In this document: positions 16,778 to 25,739 of the stretch, in pieces
How the letters are laid out: each line of letters opens with the position of its first letter
How positions within the stretch are numbered: position 1 is the first letter of the stretch
Assembly: GCF_023653455.1 (NCBI RefSeq)
Contig: NZ_JAKEDR010000012.1
Location: forward strand, 1 to 34,791
Direction of reading: 5' to 3'
Length of the DNA: 34,791 nt
DNA from: Paraclostridium ghonii
GTDB lineage: Bacteria; Bacillota; Clostridia; Peptostreptococcales; Peptostreptococcaceae
Notes under the pieces: generated by a model
The model's database searches: none
What the model saw: the letters and a program-made list of their open reading frames with translations, nothing else
What the model was told of the DNA's origin: nothing
Position numbers and translations under genes: made by a program

Positions 16778-16943
16778 ACGCTTAAAGAAATTACATCAAA
16801 CAAAAAAATTGAATAATCTATGGAACTTAGTTATATCAATATACTATAGTTTTGATCGTAAAAAAGTTTTTTGAGCAACGGACGGAGTCGGTGGCGACAT
16901 GAAGTAGATCGCAGACATAGTCGCTTAAGCGAAGTGATTTTTT
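16773..16943. repeat. Structured intergenic repeat, copy 4 (tandem, diverged)
   Basis: It follows copy 3 without a gap. The left half is nearly identical to copy 3 over about 80 bp (the ACGCTTAAAGAAATTACATC start and the TATGGAACTTAGTTATATCA stretch). Only its end differs (TTTTGATCGTAAAAAAG). The GC-rich half has several changes (GACGGAGTCGGTG, GTAGATCGCAGACATAG, GCGAAGTGATTTTTT), so the first hairpin is weakened while GCGAC/GTCGC is kept. It ends about 45 bp before the nusB start. Confidence 0.85.
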
Positions 16944-16987
16944 ATAAGTGAATATGTATATACTAAATTCAAAGGAGGAATCAACAA

Positions 16988-17494
16988 ATGAAAAAGGCAA
17001 AAATGATAACGACAAGAGAGTATATGATGAAGTTTATATACCAAATAGACATGAATAAAGAGGATGTAGTAGATATAAACTCTGAATTAGAAAACTTCTT
17101 AAACGATAACTTTGAATATATAAAGAATAGATATGAGGAACTAAAATTACAATTTTCAGATGAAGGAGACGTTAAACTAGAAGAAACTGATTTAAGTCAG
17201 TTTGTAGATTTAAAATATGCGGATAAAGTAGTTAAAAGTTTCCAAGAAAATAAAGAAAACATAGATTCTTTAATAAATAAATACGCTAAAAATTGGACTA
17301 TAAATAGAATGGCTAAGGTAGATTTAGCAATACTTAGACTTGCTATTTGTGAAATACTATACGTTTTTGAAATCCCTACTAAAGTTTCTATAAATGAAGC
17401 TGTAGAATTATCTAAACTTTACTGTGATGACAAATCTCCTAAATTTATAAATGGTATATTAGGAAGTGTTGTAAGTGAAATCAAAGAAAAGTAA
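16988..17494 (+). CDS. nusB: Transcription antitermination factor NusB
   Basis: NusB binds boxA RNA with NusE (S10) in rRNA antitermination complexes. The 168-residue all-helical protein starts with the family feature [16 protein letters not shown] and ends with the conserved [20 protein letters not shown] and [10 protein letters not shown]. It is longer than the usual 130-150 residues because of an acidic insertion (about residues 35-70). The start follows AAAGGAGGA. It opens the long transcription unit that runs to recN. Confidence 0.95.
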   Translation: MKKAKMITTREYMMKFIYQIDMNKEDVVDINSELENFLNDNFEYIKNRYEELKLQFSDEGDVKLEETDLSQFVDLKYADKVVKSFQENKENIDSLINKYAKNWTINRMAKVDLAILRLAICEILYVFEIPTKVSINEAVELSKLYCDDKSPKFINGILGSVVSEIKEK

Positions 17495-18440
17495 AAATAT
17501 AATAATAGGAATAGATACTAGCTGCTATACGACTTCTATAGCAGCTATATCTTTAGAAAAAAGTATAGTATTTAATGAAAAGATTATGTTAAAAGTAAAA
17601 AAGGACTCTAAGGGATTAAGACAAAGCGAAATGGTATTTCAGCATGTGAATAATCTAGGGAAAATAAGCGATAACTTAAAATCAGTAATGAATGAATATA
17701 ATGTATGTGCAATATGTGCATCTGAAAAACCAAGGCCTATAAAAGATTCTTATATGCCTGCATTTACAGTAGGATATAACTTTGCAAAATTATTTAGCGA
17801 TATAAACAATATAAAATTATATTCTACAACACACCAAGAAAATCATATTCATGCAAGTTTATATGATAATAAATTGAAAAAAAATAAATTTATTTCTGTT
17901 CATATGTCTGGAGGGACAACTGAAATTTTACTAGTAGAGAACATAGATAACAACTTACAAGTAAAAATAATAGGGGGTAGCAAAGACATAAGTTTTGGAC
18001 AACTAATAGACAGATTAGGGGTTCAATTGGGATATGAATTTCCAAGTGGAAAATACATAGATAAAAATGCTCTAGAATGTGAAGAAAATATAGAAATCGG
18101 AATAAAAACATCTGTAAAAGATGGGTATATGAATTTATCGGGAATAGAAAATCAGATAAATAAATATACAAAAGAATTTAATGAAAAATATGTATCAAAA
18201 TTATTAATGGACTCAATAGTTAGAAATTTATATAAATCTCTTAAGTTTTTATGCAAAGATTATAATATAGATGAGATTGTATTTGCAGGAGGCGTTGCAT
18301 CAAGTAAATACATAAAAGATAATTTAAGCAAAAAATTAATGAAGGATAAAATTACAAGTTGTTTTACAAAGCCTGAATATAGTGTAGATAATGCACTAGG
18401 ATGTGCGCTGATAGGTTTAAATAAATTTATAGGAGAATAG
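17475..18440 (+). CDS. TsaD/Kae1-like paralogue (peptidase M22 family), function unknown
   Basis: A 321-residue ASKHA-fold protein related to TsaD, the tRNA t6A threonylcarbamoyl transferase. It keeps the nucleotide-fold start [15 protein letters not shown], a metal-binding HxxxH pair (His120 and His124 in THQENH), [11 protein letters not shown] (about 143-153) and [11 protein letters not shown] near the end. It departs from normal TsaD in many positions, and the real tsaD is expected elsewhere in the genome. Clostridia often carry such a gene between nusB and xseA. The start is a GTG at 17475, overlapping nusB by 20 bp, after AGGAAG. Substrate and partner are unknown. It may have kept a carbamoyltransferase or metal-binding role. 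Confidence 0.8.
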   Translation: MKSKKSKNIIIGIDTSCYTTSIAAISLEKSIVFNEKIMLKVKKDSKGLRQSEMVFQHVNNLGKISDNLKSVMNEYNVCAICASEKPRPIKDSYMPAFTVGYNFAKLFSDINNIKLYSTTHQENHIHASLYDNKLKKNKFISVHMSGGTTEILLVENIDNNLQVKIIGGSKDISFGQLIDRLGVQLGYEFPSGKYIDKNALECEENIEIGIKTSVKDGYMNLSGIENQINKYTKEFNEKYVSKLLMDSIVRNLYKSLKFLCKDYNIDEIVFAGGVASSKYIKDNLSKKLMKDKITSCFTKPEYSVDNALGCALIGLNKFIGE

Positions 18441-18442
18441 AT

Positions 18443-19648
18443 ATGAAGTTAAGAGCTTTGGATGTTAGCGAGGTTAATTCATATATAAAAAGAATTTTAA
18501 ATAATGATGCAGTCTTATACAATTTAAAAGTAAAAGGTGAAATTTCAAATTTTAAAATTCATAGTAGTAAAAATGCATATTTAACATTAAAAGATAAATC
18601 ATCTAAAATTAATTGTGTTATTTTTAAGAACAATTATGATAGTAAATTGAATTTAGAAGATGGAGTAAAAGTAATTGCAAATGGATATATATCCGTATAT
18701 GAAAGAGATGGTTCATATCAATTATATATAGAAAGTATAGAGTTGGATGGAGTAGGAAATTTATATCTAGAGTTTATGGAGTTAAAAAGTAAGTTAGAAA
18801 AAGAGGGTTTGTTTAATCATGAACATAAAAAACCTATACCTAAAATACCCGAAAACATAGGAGTGATAACATCAGAAAGCGGAGCTGTTATAAGAGATAT
18901 AATTAATGTAATTAAAAGAAGATATCCAAAAGTAAACATAAAACTTTATCCTGTTTCAGTTCAAGGTAAAAACTCTTCAACTGAGATATGTGAAGGAATT
19001 AAATTTTTTAATAATGACAATAATGTAGATACAATAATAGTTGGAAGAGGGGGAGGGTCTATAGAAGAACTATGGTCATTTAATGAAGAAATAGTTGCAA
19101 GAGAAATTTTCAATTCAAATATACCTATAATATCAGCTGTAGGACATGAAACGGATTTTACTATAGCAGACTTTGTAGCAGATATGAGAGCTCCTACACC
19201 ATCAGCAGCAGCAGAAATAGCAACTCCAAAACTAGATGATTTAATATATAAATTAAAAAGCTCAAAAGATAGAATGGATAAGGCTCTTATAAATCAATCT
19301 AAACTAGATAAAAACAAGCTAAATAATATTTATGATAGGCTAAATACAATTGTTAAGTCTTATATAATAAGAGATAAAATTATACAAATCGATATAATAT
19401 ATGATAAAATAACTAGTGAGATTAATGATTTAGTTAAACTAAATAAACAAAGTTTAGATAGTAGTGGATCACTTTTACATAGTTTAAGTCCACTAGCTAC
19501 ATTAGACAGAGGATATAGTATAGTACAAAAGGATAAAGTTACTATAAATTCTATAAAAAAATTAGAAAAAGAAGACAGTATAGAAGTTAAATTTAAAGAT
19601 GGTAGAGTTGATTGCATCATTGAAAAAATAAAGGTTAAAGAGGTATAA
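18443..19648 (+). CDS. xseA: Exodeoxyribonuclease VII large subunit
   Basis: This is the catalytic subunit of ExoVII, which degrades single-stranded DNA from both ends. The 401-residue protein has an N-terminal OB-fold (about residues 1-100, with VKGEISNFK), the nuclease domain with [14 protein letters not shown] and [29 protein letters not shown] and APTPSAAAE, followed by a helical region and the C-terminal LDRGYSIVQ. It lies 3 bp after the TsaD paralogue and 3 bp before xseB. Confidence 0.96.
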   Translation: MKLRALDVSEVNSYIKRILNNDAVLYNLKVKGEISNFKIHSSKNAYLTLKDKSSKINCVIFKNNYDSKLNLEDGVKVIANGYISVYERDGSYQLYIESIELDGVGNLYLEFMELKSKLEKEGLFNHEHKKPIPKIPENIGVITSESGAVIRDIINVIKRRYPKVNIKLYPVSVQGKNSSTEICEGIKFFNNDNNVDTIIVGRGGGSIEELWSFNEEIVAREIFNSNIPIISAVGHETDFTIADFVADMRAPTPSAAAEIATPKLDDLIYKLKSSKDRMDKALINQSKLDKNKLNNIYDRLNTIVKSYIIRDKIIQIDIIYDKITSEINDLVKLNKQSLDSSGSLLHSLSPLATLDRGYSIVQKDKVTINSIKKLEKEDSIEVKFKDGRVDCIIEKIKVKEV

Positions 19649-19650
19649 AA

Positions 19651-19866
19651 ATGAATTTATCTTATGAAGAAGCTTATCAAAAACTAGAAGACATATTAAA
19701 TAATTTAGAGTCTGGAACTACAAGTTTAGATGAATCTCTTAATTTATATGAAGAAGGGATAAGGCTTTATAGCCATTGTAATAAACTATTAGATGAAGCA
19801 AATTTAAAAATAGATAAGTTTAATAAAGATGGGAAAGAGATACCTTTTAGTATAGAGGAGGAGTAG
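19651..19866 (+). CDS. xseB: Exodeoxyribonuclease VII small subunit
   Basis: A 71-residue helical protein with the family start [18 protein letters not shown], then [13 protein letters not shown] and a short C-terminus. It wraps around the XseA helices to form the holoenzyme. It is placed directly behind xseA (3 bp), and its end provides the GGAGGAG site for ispA. Confidence 0.95.
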   Translation: MNLSYEEAYQKLEDILNNLESGTTSLDESLNLYEEGIRLYSHCNKLLDEANLKIDKFNKDGKEIPFSIEEE

Positions 19867-19868
19867 TT

Positions 19869-20756
19869 ATGAACTTTAAAGAAGAGTTAAAAAATAGAGC
19901 TAACAATGTAGAAAATTTATTAAATGAATATATGCCTAAAGTTGAAGGATATCAAAAAACTATATTTGATTCAATGGAGTATAGTTTAAGAGCTGGAGGA
20001 AAAAGACTAAGACCAATACTAACACTAGAAGCTTGTAAATTAGTTGGGGGAAATGAAAAAGATGTAAGACCATTTGCTGTAGCTATAGAAATGATACACA
20101 CATACTCTTTAATACATGATGATCTTCCGGCTCTTGATAATGATGATTTAAGAAGAGGAAGAAAAACAAATCATAAGGTGTATGGAGAAGCTATGGCGAT
20201 TTTAGCTGGAGATGGACTTTTAAACTACGCATATGAAGTAATGCTTAGAGAATCTTTAAATAAGCCTGAACCAGAAAAATATTTAAAAGCTATAAATGAA
20301 ATTGCTAAGGCATCTGGAATATATGGTATGATTGGTGGACAAGTTGTTGATATTGAAAGTGAAGGCCAATCTATAGATATGGAAAAACTTGACTTTATAC
20401 ACATGAACAAAACTGCAGCAATAATAATTGGTTGTATGAGAGCAGGAGCTATAATAGGTGGAGCAAATGAAGAGCAATTAGAAAATGTAACTAAATATGC
20501 GAAGAATATAGGGTTATCATTCCAAATAGTAGATGATATATTAGATATAGTTGGAGATGAATCTAAGCTTGGTAAAAAAGTTGGTAGTGATATTGACAAT
20601 GAAAAATCTACGTATCCATCACTTTTAGGGATTGAAAAGTCAAAAGAGATTGCAAATAAATTAATAGCAGAAGCTAAAACAAGCATTGATAATATAAACA
20701 ATGATAGTGAGTTTTTAAACCACTTGGCTGACTATATAGTAGATAGAGAATATTAA
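19869..20756 (+). CDS. ispA: Farnesyl/geranyl diphosphate synthase
   Basis: A trans-prenyl diphosphate synthase that condenses IPP with DMAPP and GPP. The 295-residue protein has the first aspartate-rich motif HDDLPALDNDDLRRG (about residues 84-98) and the second DDILDIVGD (near 223), plus GGKRLRP and GGQVVDIE. The x4-insert in the first motif (DDLPALD) is typical of bacterial type II farnesyl synthase. It feeds undecaprenyl phosphate and quinone synthesis. dxs, the entry enzyme of the same pathway, lies two genes on. Confidence 0.95.
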   Translation: MNFKEELKNRANNVENLLNEYMPKVEGYQKTIFDSMEYSLRAGGKRLRPILTLEACKLVGGNEKDVRPFAVAIEMIHTYSLIHDDLPALDNDDLRRGRKTNHKVYGEAMAILAGDGLLNYAYEVMLRESLNKPEPEKYLKAINEIAKASGIYGMIGGQVVDIESEGQSIDMEKLDFIHMNKTAAIIIGCMRAGAIIGGANEEQLENVTKYAKNIGLSFQIVDDILDIVGDESKLGKKVGSDIDNEKSTYPSLLGIEKSKEIANKLIAEAKTSIDNINNDSEFLNHLADYIVDREY

Positions 20757-20765
20757 GGAGGAACG

Positions 20766-21203
20766 ATGAGTTTTATTTCAGAAATTTTTAGCAACAAGGT
20801 GTTGATGATAAGCATGTTTGCTTGTTTCTTAGCACAATTTTTTAAAATTTTTACTGGAGATGTAAAAAAAATTCAAATATCTAGAATATTTACTTCTGGA
20901 GGTATGCCAAGTTCTCATAGTTCTTTTGTTACATCTTTATCTACATTGGTAGGAATTGAATATGGATTTAGTTCAACACAATTTGCAATAGTTTCAGTGT
21001 TTTCTATGATAATAATGTATGATGCGTCTGGCGTAAGGCGTGCAGTTGGAAAGCAAGCGGCTATACTAAATCAAATTGTAGATGATTTGCAACATAAAAA
21101 GCATATTGAACAAAAAAAATTAAAGGAATTAGTAGGACATACGCCAGTAGAAGTTTTATTTGGAGCTATTTTAGGAATTATTATAGCATTAATATTTAAT
21201 TAA
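20766..21203 (+). CDS. DUF212 / divergent PAP2-family membrane protein (YuiD-like)
   Basis: A 145-residue membrane protein of the DUF212 family, with the PAP2-like motif GGMPSSHSSFVTSL (about residues 39-52), MYDASGVRRAVGKQAAILN near 85-105, and a C-terminal GHTPVEVLFGAILG. The Ser-His pair and later Arg and His recall acid phosphatase/haloperoxidase active sites. The position between ispA and dxs suggests, but does not show, a role in prenyl phosphate metabolism. It starts 9 bp after ispA, behind AAGGAGG. Its stop lies inside a perfect palindrome. Confidence 0.85.
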   Translation: MSFISEIFSNKVLMISMFACFLAQFFKIFTGDVKKIQISRIFTSGGMPSSHSSFVTSLSTLVGIEYGFSSTQFAIVSVFSMIIMYDASGVRRAVGKQAAILNQIVDDLQHKKHIEQKKLKELVGHTPVEVLFGAILGIIIALIFN

Positions 21204-21215
21204 ATATTAATGCTA
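21184..21215. repeat. 32-nt perfect palindrome across the end of the DUF212 gene
   Basis: TAGCATTAATATTTAA (21184-21199) is followed at once by its exact reverse complement (21200-21215). It covers the last codons and the stop (21201-21203) of the DUF212 gene. There is no T-run on either side, so it does not look like a standard terminator. It could be an mRNA-stabilising or processing hairpin between this gene and dxs, or a protein-binding site. Confidence 0.85.
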
Positions 21216-21245
21216 AAAACTACTTAGATAAAAGGTGAGAAAGTT

Positions 21246-23108
21246 ATGTATAATTATTTAAATAATATAAATTCTCCTAAAGATATAAAAAAAATGAATA
21301 CTAAAGAACTTGATTTGCTAGCTAAAGATATAAGAAAATTTTTAGTTAGATCAATTTCAAAGACAGGTGGACACTTAGCATCTAATTTAGGAGTTGTAGA
21401 GCTTACGTTAGGATTACATAAAGTATTTGATAGTCCAAAGGATAAATTTATATGGGATGTAGGGCACCAATCTTATGTTCATAAAATACTAACAGGAAGA
21501 AAAGATCAATTTAATACATTAAGACAATTTAACGGATTAAGTGGATTCCCAAAAGAGTGTGAAAGTGAACATGACATATTTGATACAGGACATAGTAGCA
21601 CATCTATATCTGTTGGAACTGGAATTGCTTGTGCCAGAGATATAAAAGGAGAACATTTTTCTGTAGTATCAATAATTGGAGATGGAGCTATAACAGGAGG
21701 AATGGCTTTAGAGGCTATTAATCATTTAGGATATATAAATACTAACATGATAGTAATATTGAATGATAATGAGATGTCTATAGATGAGAATGTTGGAGGA
21801 ATGGCTACACATTTATCATCAATTATAAAAAATTCAACTGTAAGCAAAGTTAAAGATGAAGTTGAGAAAATATTAAATGTTACACCTGGAGTTAATATTT
21901 TATCTAAAACAGCAGGTAAAGTGAAAAATAATATAAAAGGCAAATTTGCATTGCAAGAATGTGCATTTTTTGATTCTTTAGGAATAACATACTTAGGACC
22001 TATAGACGGACATAATATAGACGAAATAGTGAAAACATTAGAAAAAGCTAAAGAACAAACTGGACCTATATTACTTCATGTAATAACTAAAAAAGGTAAA
22101 GGGTATAAATTTGCAGAGGATGAACCTCATAAGTATCATGGGGTTTCTAAATTTGATATAAAAACAGGACTAAAATCATCTTCATCAAAAAGTATATCTT
22201 CGGCAGTAGGTGAAAAACTAATAGACCTTGCGACTAAGGACGAAAGTGTTGTTGCTATAACGGCAGCTATGCCATCAGGAACAGGCCTTAATAAGTTTGA
22301 TGATGTATATCCAAATAGATATTATGATGTTGGTATAGCTGAACAGCATGCAGTTACTTTTAGTGCAGGATTAGCAAAAGCTGGAATGAAACCATATTTT
22401 GCTGTATATTCATCGTTTTTACAAAGAGCTTATGATCAAATAATACACGATATTGCTATAACAAGCAAAAATGTAACTTTACTTATAGATAGAGCTGGAC
22501 TTGTAGGCAATGATGGAGAGACTCATCATGGAATATTTGATTTAAGTTACTTAAATAATGTTCCAAATATTACTGTAATGGCTCCAAAAGATACAAAAGA
22601 GCTTGAATTAATGATGGATTTATCGTTAGAATTAGAAGGACCTATGGCTATTAGATATCCAAGAGGAAGTAGTTATTTTGTAGATAAAGGTGAATATAAG
22701 CCTATAAAACTTGGGACATATGAAGTAATAAACAAAGGTGAAGATGTAGCTATATTAGCGATAGGTAATATGGTTAAACAATCAATAGAGGCAGTAGATA
22801 TACTAAATAAGTCAGGTATTAATCCGACTTTAGTTAATGCAAGGTTTTTAAAGCCTGTAGATGAAAAATTAATAATGGATTTAGCGAAAAATCATAAATA
22901 TGTTATTACAGTAGAAGATAATGTAATTACAGGTGGATTTGGAAGTAGAATAAATAAATTTATTATAGATAATAAGCTTGATAATGAGGTTGTAAATATC
23001 GGAATTGAAGATGAATTTATACATCATGGAGATGTGAACATATTATATGAACAATGTGGAATTTCATCTACATGTATTGCTCAAAGAATTGAGAGTTTAT
23101 TAAGATAG
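21246..23108 (+). CDS. dxs: 1-deoxy-D-xylulose-5-phosphate synthase
   Basis: A thiamine-diphosphate enzyme that joins pyruvate and glyceraldehyde 3-phosphate, the first step of the MEP isoprenoid pathway. The 620-residue protein shows [25 protein letters not shown], the TPP motif [18 protein letters not shown] (about residues 144-161), [11 protein letters not shown] (catalytic Glu) and [15 protein letters not shown]. The start is 42 bp after the DUF212 gene behind AAAGGTGAG, the largest gap in this unit. Confidence 0.97.
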   Translation: MYNYLNNINSPKDIKKMNTKELDLLAKDIRKFLVRSISKTGGHLASNLGVVELTLGLHKVFDSPKDKFIWDVGHQSYVHKILTGRKDQFNTLRQFNGLSGFPKECESEHDIFDTGHSSTSISVGTGIACARDIKGEHFSVVSIIGDGAITGGMALEAINHLGYINTNMIVILNDNEMSIDENVGGMATHLSSIIKNSTVSKVKDEVEKILNVTPGVNILSKTAGKVKNNIKGKFALQECAFFDSLGITYLGPIDGHNIDEIVKTLEKAKEQTGPILLHVITKKGKGYKFAEDEPHKYHGVSKFDIKTGLKSSSSKSISSAVGEKLIDLATKDESVVAITAAMPSGTGLNKFDDVYPNRYYDVGIAEQHAVTFSAGLAKAGMKPYFAVYSSFLQRAYDQIIHDIAITSKNVTLLIDRAGLVGNDGETHHGIFDLSYLNNVPNITVMAPKDTKELELMMDLSLELEGPMAIRYPRGSSYFVDKGEYKPIKLGTYEVINKGEDVAILAIGNMVKQSIEAVDILNKSGINPTLVNARFLKPVDEKLIMDLAKNHKYVITVEDNVITGGFGSRINKFIIDNKLDNEVVNIGIEDEFIHHGDVNILYEQCGISSTCIAQRIESLLR

Positions 23109-23121
23109 AAAGGTAGTTTAT

Positions 23122-23931
23122 ATGAAAAAAAGAATAGACATATTACTTGTAGAACAAGGGTATTTTGACAGTAGAGAAAGAGCTAAAAAGGCTATAATGG
23201 CTGGATTAGTATTTGTAGATAATCAAAGATGTGATAAAGCTGGATCAGAGGTTAAAGAAGACAGCAAGATAGAGGTAAAAGGCAATCCTATACCATACGT
23301 TAGTAGAGGTGGATTAAAGCTTGAAAAGGCAATGAAAAAATTTGATATTACTCTAGAAGACAAGGTATGCTTAGATATAGGATCATCTACAGGTGGGTTT
23401 ACTGATTGTATGCTGCAAAATGGAGCTAAAAAGGTATTTTCTATAGACGTAGGATATGGGCAACTTGCTTGGAAGCTTAGACAAGATGAAAGAGTTGTAT
23501 GTATGGAGAGAACGAACATAAGACATGTAACTATAGAAGATACTAAAGAATTTGGACAATTTGCATCAATAGATGTTTCTTTTATATCTCTTAGATTAGT
23601 TTTACCAAAGGCAAAGGAACTTCTAGAATCAACTGGCCAAATTGTAGCATTAATAAAACCTCAGTTTGAAGCGGGTAGAGAGAAAGTTGGTAAAAAAGGT
23701 GTAGTAAGAGAAAAATCTACTCATATAGAAGTTATAGAAAAAATAGCAGATTTTGCAGTAGCAAATGGATTTGAAATATTAGGATTAGATTACTCTCCTA
23801 TAAAAGGTCCAGAAGGTAATATTGAATATTTAATTCATTTAAAAAACTCTAATGAAAGTTATGAGCACAACAAAGAAGAATTTAAGCTAACTATAGATAC
23901 AGTTGTAGACAATTCACATAATTTAATGTAA
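23122..23931 (+). CDS. tlyA: TlyA-family rRNA 2'-O-methyltransferase (YqxC-like)
   Basis: A 269-residue protein with an N-terminal S4 RNA-binding domain (about residues 3-65) and an FtsJ-like methyltransferase domain with DIGSSTGGFTDCMLQNGA (near 85-102), YGQLAWKLR and a KPQFEAGREKVGKKGVVR stretch. Mycobacterial TlyA methylates 16S and 23S rRNA and affects capreomycin sensitivity. The haemolysin name often attached is historical. It lies 13 bp after dxs and 18 bp before recN. The argR/ahrC gene that stands here in Bacillus is absent. Confidence 0.92.
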   Translation: MKKRIDILLVEQGYFDSRERAKKAIMAGLVFVDNQRCDKAGSEVKEDSKIEVKGNPIPYVSRGGLKLEKAMKKFDITLEDKVCLDIGSSTGGFTDCMLQNGAKKVFSIDVGYGQLAWKLRQDERVVCMERTNIRHVTIEDTKEFGQFASIDVSFISLRLVLPKAKELLESTGQIVALIKPQFEAGREKVGKKGVVREKSTHIEVIEKIADFAVANGFEILGLDYSPIKGPEGNIEYLIHLKNSNESYEHNKEEFKLTIDTVVDNSHNLM

Positions 23932-23949
23932 TAAAGAGGGGGATTCAAA

Positions 23950-25635
23950 TTGATCCTTGAATTATATATGAAAAACTGTGCATTAATAGAAGAGTTAAGA
24001 CTATATATCGATAGAAATCTAAATATATTAACTGGAGAAACAGGATCTGGTAAATCTATAATAATAGGAGCCCTAGGATTATGTTTAGGTGGAAAATACG
24101 ATAGATCTTTTTTAAGAAAAGGCACAGAAAAGGGCATAGTAGAAGCTTTATTTGATGTTAATAATCAGAAATTAAAAGAAAAGCTACTTGAAAATGGAAT
24201 AGATATAGATGAAGATAATCAGATAATAATAAGTAAAGAAATTTTTGAAGATGGAAAAAGTATATCAAGAGTAAATGGAAGAAATGTAAAGGTGTCATTT
24301 TTAAAGGAAATATCAAATTACTTAATTGATATACATGGACAACACCAAAATCAAGTTTTATTTAATAAAGACACTCATATAGACTTTCTAGATTTATTCG
24401 GAGAAGAAATTTTATATCAATCTAAAAGTGACTATGAAAGTACATATAGTGAGTATAATGAAACAAAAAGAGTTTTAAATGTATTAACGGAAAATAAAGA
24501 TGATATGCAAACTCAAAGAGAAATAGACTTAATAAAGTTTCAAATAAATGAAATAGAATCAGCTAACCTAAATGAAAATGAATATGAAGACTTGTTAAAG
24601 CAAAGAGAAGTTTATAGAAATGGTGAAAAGATATTTACTAATTTAAACAATGTATATTTAAATTTATATGATGGAAGTATAAATTCTGTAGATCTTATAT
24701 CTAAATCATTAGGAGATTTAAGTTCTATAGCTCAATATGACGATAAATTAAATGAGTATAATGAGACAATAGAAAGAATAATGTATGAGCTTCAAGATAT
24801 ATCAAGAGATATTAGAAGCTATAAAGAAAACCTTGATTTTTCTCCATATGAATTAGAACAAATAGAACAAAGTGTAGATGAAATCAACAAATTAAGAAGA
24901 AAGTATGGAGATACTATAGAAGAAATACTAGCATATAGAGATAAAATAAATGAAAGATTAGATGAAATTTTAAATAGAGATGAAAAAGTTGAGGAGTTAA
25001 AGTTAAAGCTTAAAAAAATCGAAGATGTTTTAGAAATTAAAGCTGAAAAATTAACTCATACACGAAAAGAAGTGGCCAAAAATCTTCAAGAAAAACTTTT
25101 ATACGAACTGAAAAGTTTAAATATGAAGAATGTAGTATTTGAAGTTGCATTTGATAAATGTTCATTTAATTCAAAAGGACAAGATGATATAGAGTTTATG
25201 ATTTCATTTAACTTAGGAGAGGATATAAAACCTATATACAAGGTAGCCTCAGGTGGAGAAATGTCTAGATTTATGCTGGCATTTAAGACGATTTTAGCAG
25301 ATATAGATGAAATAGATACTCTCGTGTTTGATGAAATAGATACAGGTATAAGTGGGATAGCAGCTCAGATAGTTGGTGAAAAATTATCTTTAATAGCTAA
25401 GAAAAAGCAAATAATTTGTATAACACACTTGCCACAAATTGCTGCTAATGCAGACACTCACTATTGTATAGAAAAGAAAACATCCAATGAAAGAACATTT
25501 ACAGTTATAAATAGATTAAATGATGAAGAAAGAAAAGATGAAATAGCAAGACTTATAGCAGGAAGTAATATAACTGAAAAAACTATGGAACATGCTAGTG
25601 AAATAATTGAACTTGCCAAAAAAGTACCTAATTAA
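23950..25635 (+). CDS. recN: DNA repair protein RecN
   Basis: An SMC-like ATPase acting early in double-strand break repair. The 561-residue protein has Walker A TGETGSGKSIIIGAL (about residues 28-42), DIHGQHQNQVL, a long coiled-coil middle, the ABC signature VASGGEMSRFMLAF, Walker B TLVFDEIDTGISG and ITHLPQIAA. I use the TTG at 23950 (MILELYMKN), behind AGAGGGGG. The ATG at codon 7 would cut into the first strand. It is the last gene of the nusB unit, and its stop lies in the terminator hairpin. Confidence 0.96.
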   Translation: MILELYMKNCALIEELRLYIDRNLNILTGETGSGKSIIIGALGLCLGGKYDRSFLRKGTEKGIVEALFDVNNQKLKEKLLENGIDIDEDNQIIISKEIFEDGKSISRVNGRNVKVSFLKEISNYLIDIHGQHQNQVLFNKDTHIDFLDLFGEEILYQSKSDYESTYSEYNETKRVLNVLTENKDDMQTQREIDLIKFQINEIESANLNENEYEDLLKQREVYRNGEKIFTNLNNVYLNLYDGSINSVDLISKSLGDLSSIAQYDDKLNEYNETIERIMYELQDISRDIRSYKENLDFSPYELEQIEQSVDEINKLRRKYGDTIEEILAYRDKINERLDEILNRDEKVEELKLKLKKIEDVLEIKAEKLTHTRKEVAKNLQEKLLYELKSLNMKNVVFEVAFDKCSFNSKGQDDIEFMISFNLGEDIKPIYKVASGGEMSRFMLAFKTILADIDEIDTLVFDEIDTGISGIAAQIVGEKLSLIAKKKQIICITHLPQIAANADTHYCIEKKTSNERTFTVINRLNDEERKDEIARLIAGSNITEKTMEHASEIIELAKKVPN

Positions 25636-25649
25636 TTAGGTATTTTTTT
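25625..25649 (+). terminator. Terminator of recN and the nusB-recN unit
   Basis: The 18-nt palindrome TACCTAATTAATTAGGTA (25625-25642) is followed by a run of seven T. The recN stop codon (25633-25635) is at its centre. Confidence 0.85.
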
Positions 25650-25676
25650 GTTATAAAATTATATTTGGATTAAGTT

Positions 25677-25706
25677 GGATAAAAATAAATGAAAAATGGA
25701 ACTATA
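25677..25706 (+). promoter_or_regulatory. Possible forespore (SigF/SigG) promoter of spoIVB
   Basis: GGATA (25677-25681) and GGAACTATA (25698-25706) are separated by 16 bp and resemble the GnATA / GGnAAnnTA pattern of forespore sigma factors. spoIVB is forespore-expressed in B. subtilis, and a terminator lies just upstream, so a promoter is needed here. The match is partial. Confidence 0.4.
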
Positions 25707-25739
25707 TGTATATAAATTTACGAAGGGAAATATATAAAA

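Noticed and set aside
16632..16943. Direct repeats considered as a CRISPR array
   Set aside because: There are only two long, near-adjacent units with no unique spacers of constant length, and no cas genes are present in the window.
16959..16964. TATACT upstream of nusB as a promoter -10
   Set aside because: No acceptable -35 is found at 16-18 bp; the expected position lies in the end of repeat copy 4. A promoter is likely nearby, but I could not place it.
20225..20701. A 158-codon antisense open frame within ispA
   Set aside because: It is the mirror of a well-conserved ispA coding frame, its product resembles no known protein, and it has no ribosome binding site. It is a product of codon bias on the opposite strand.
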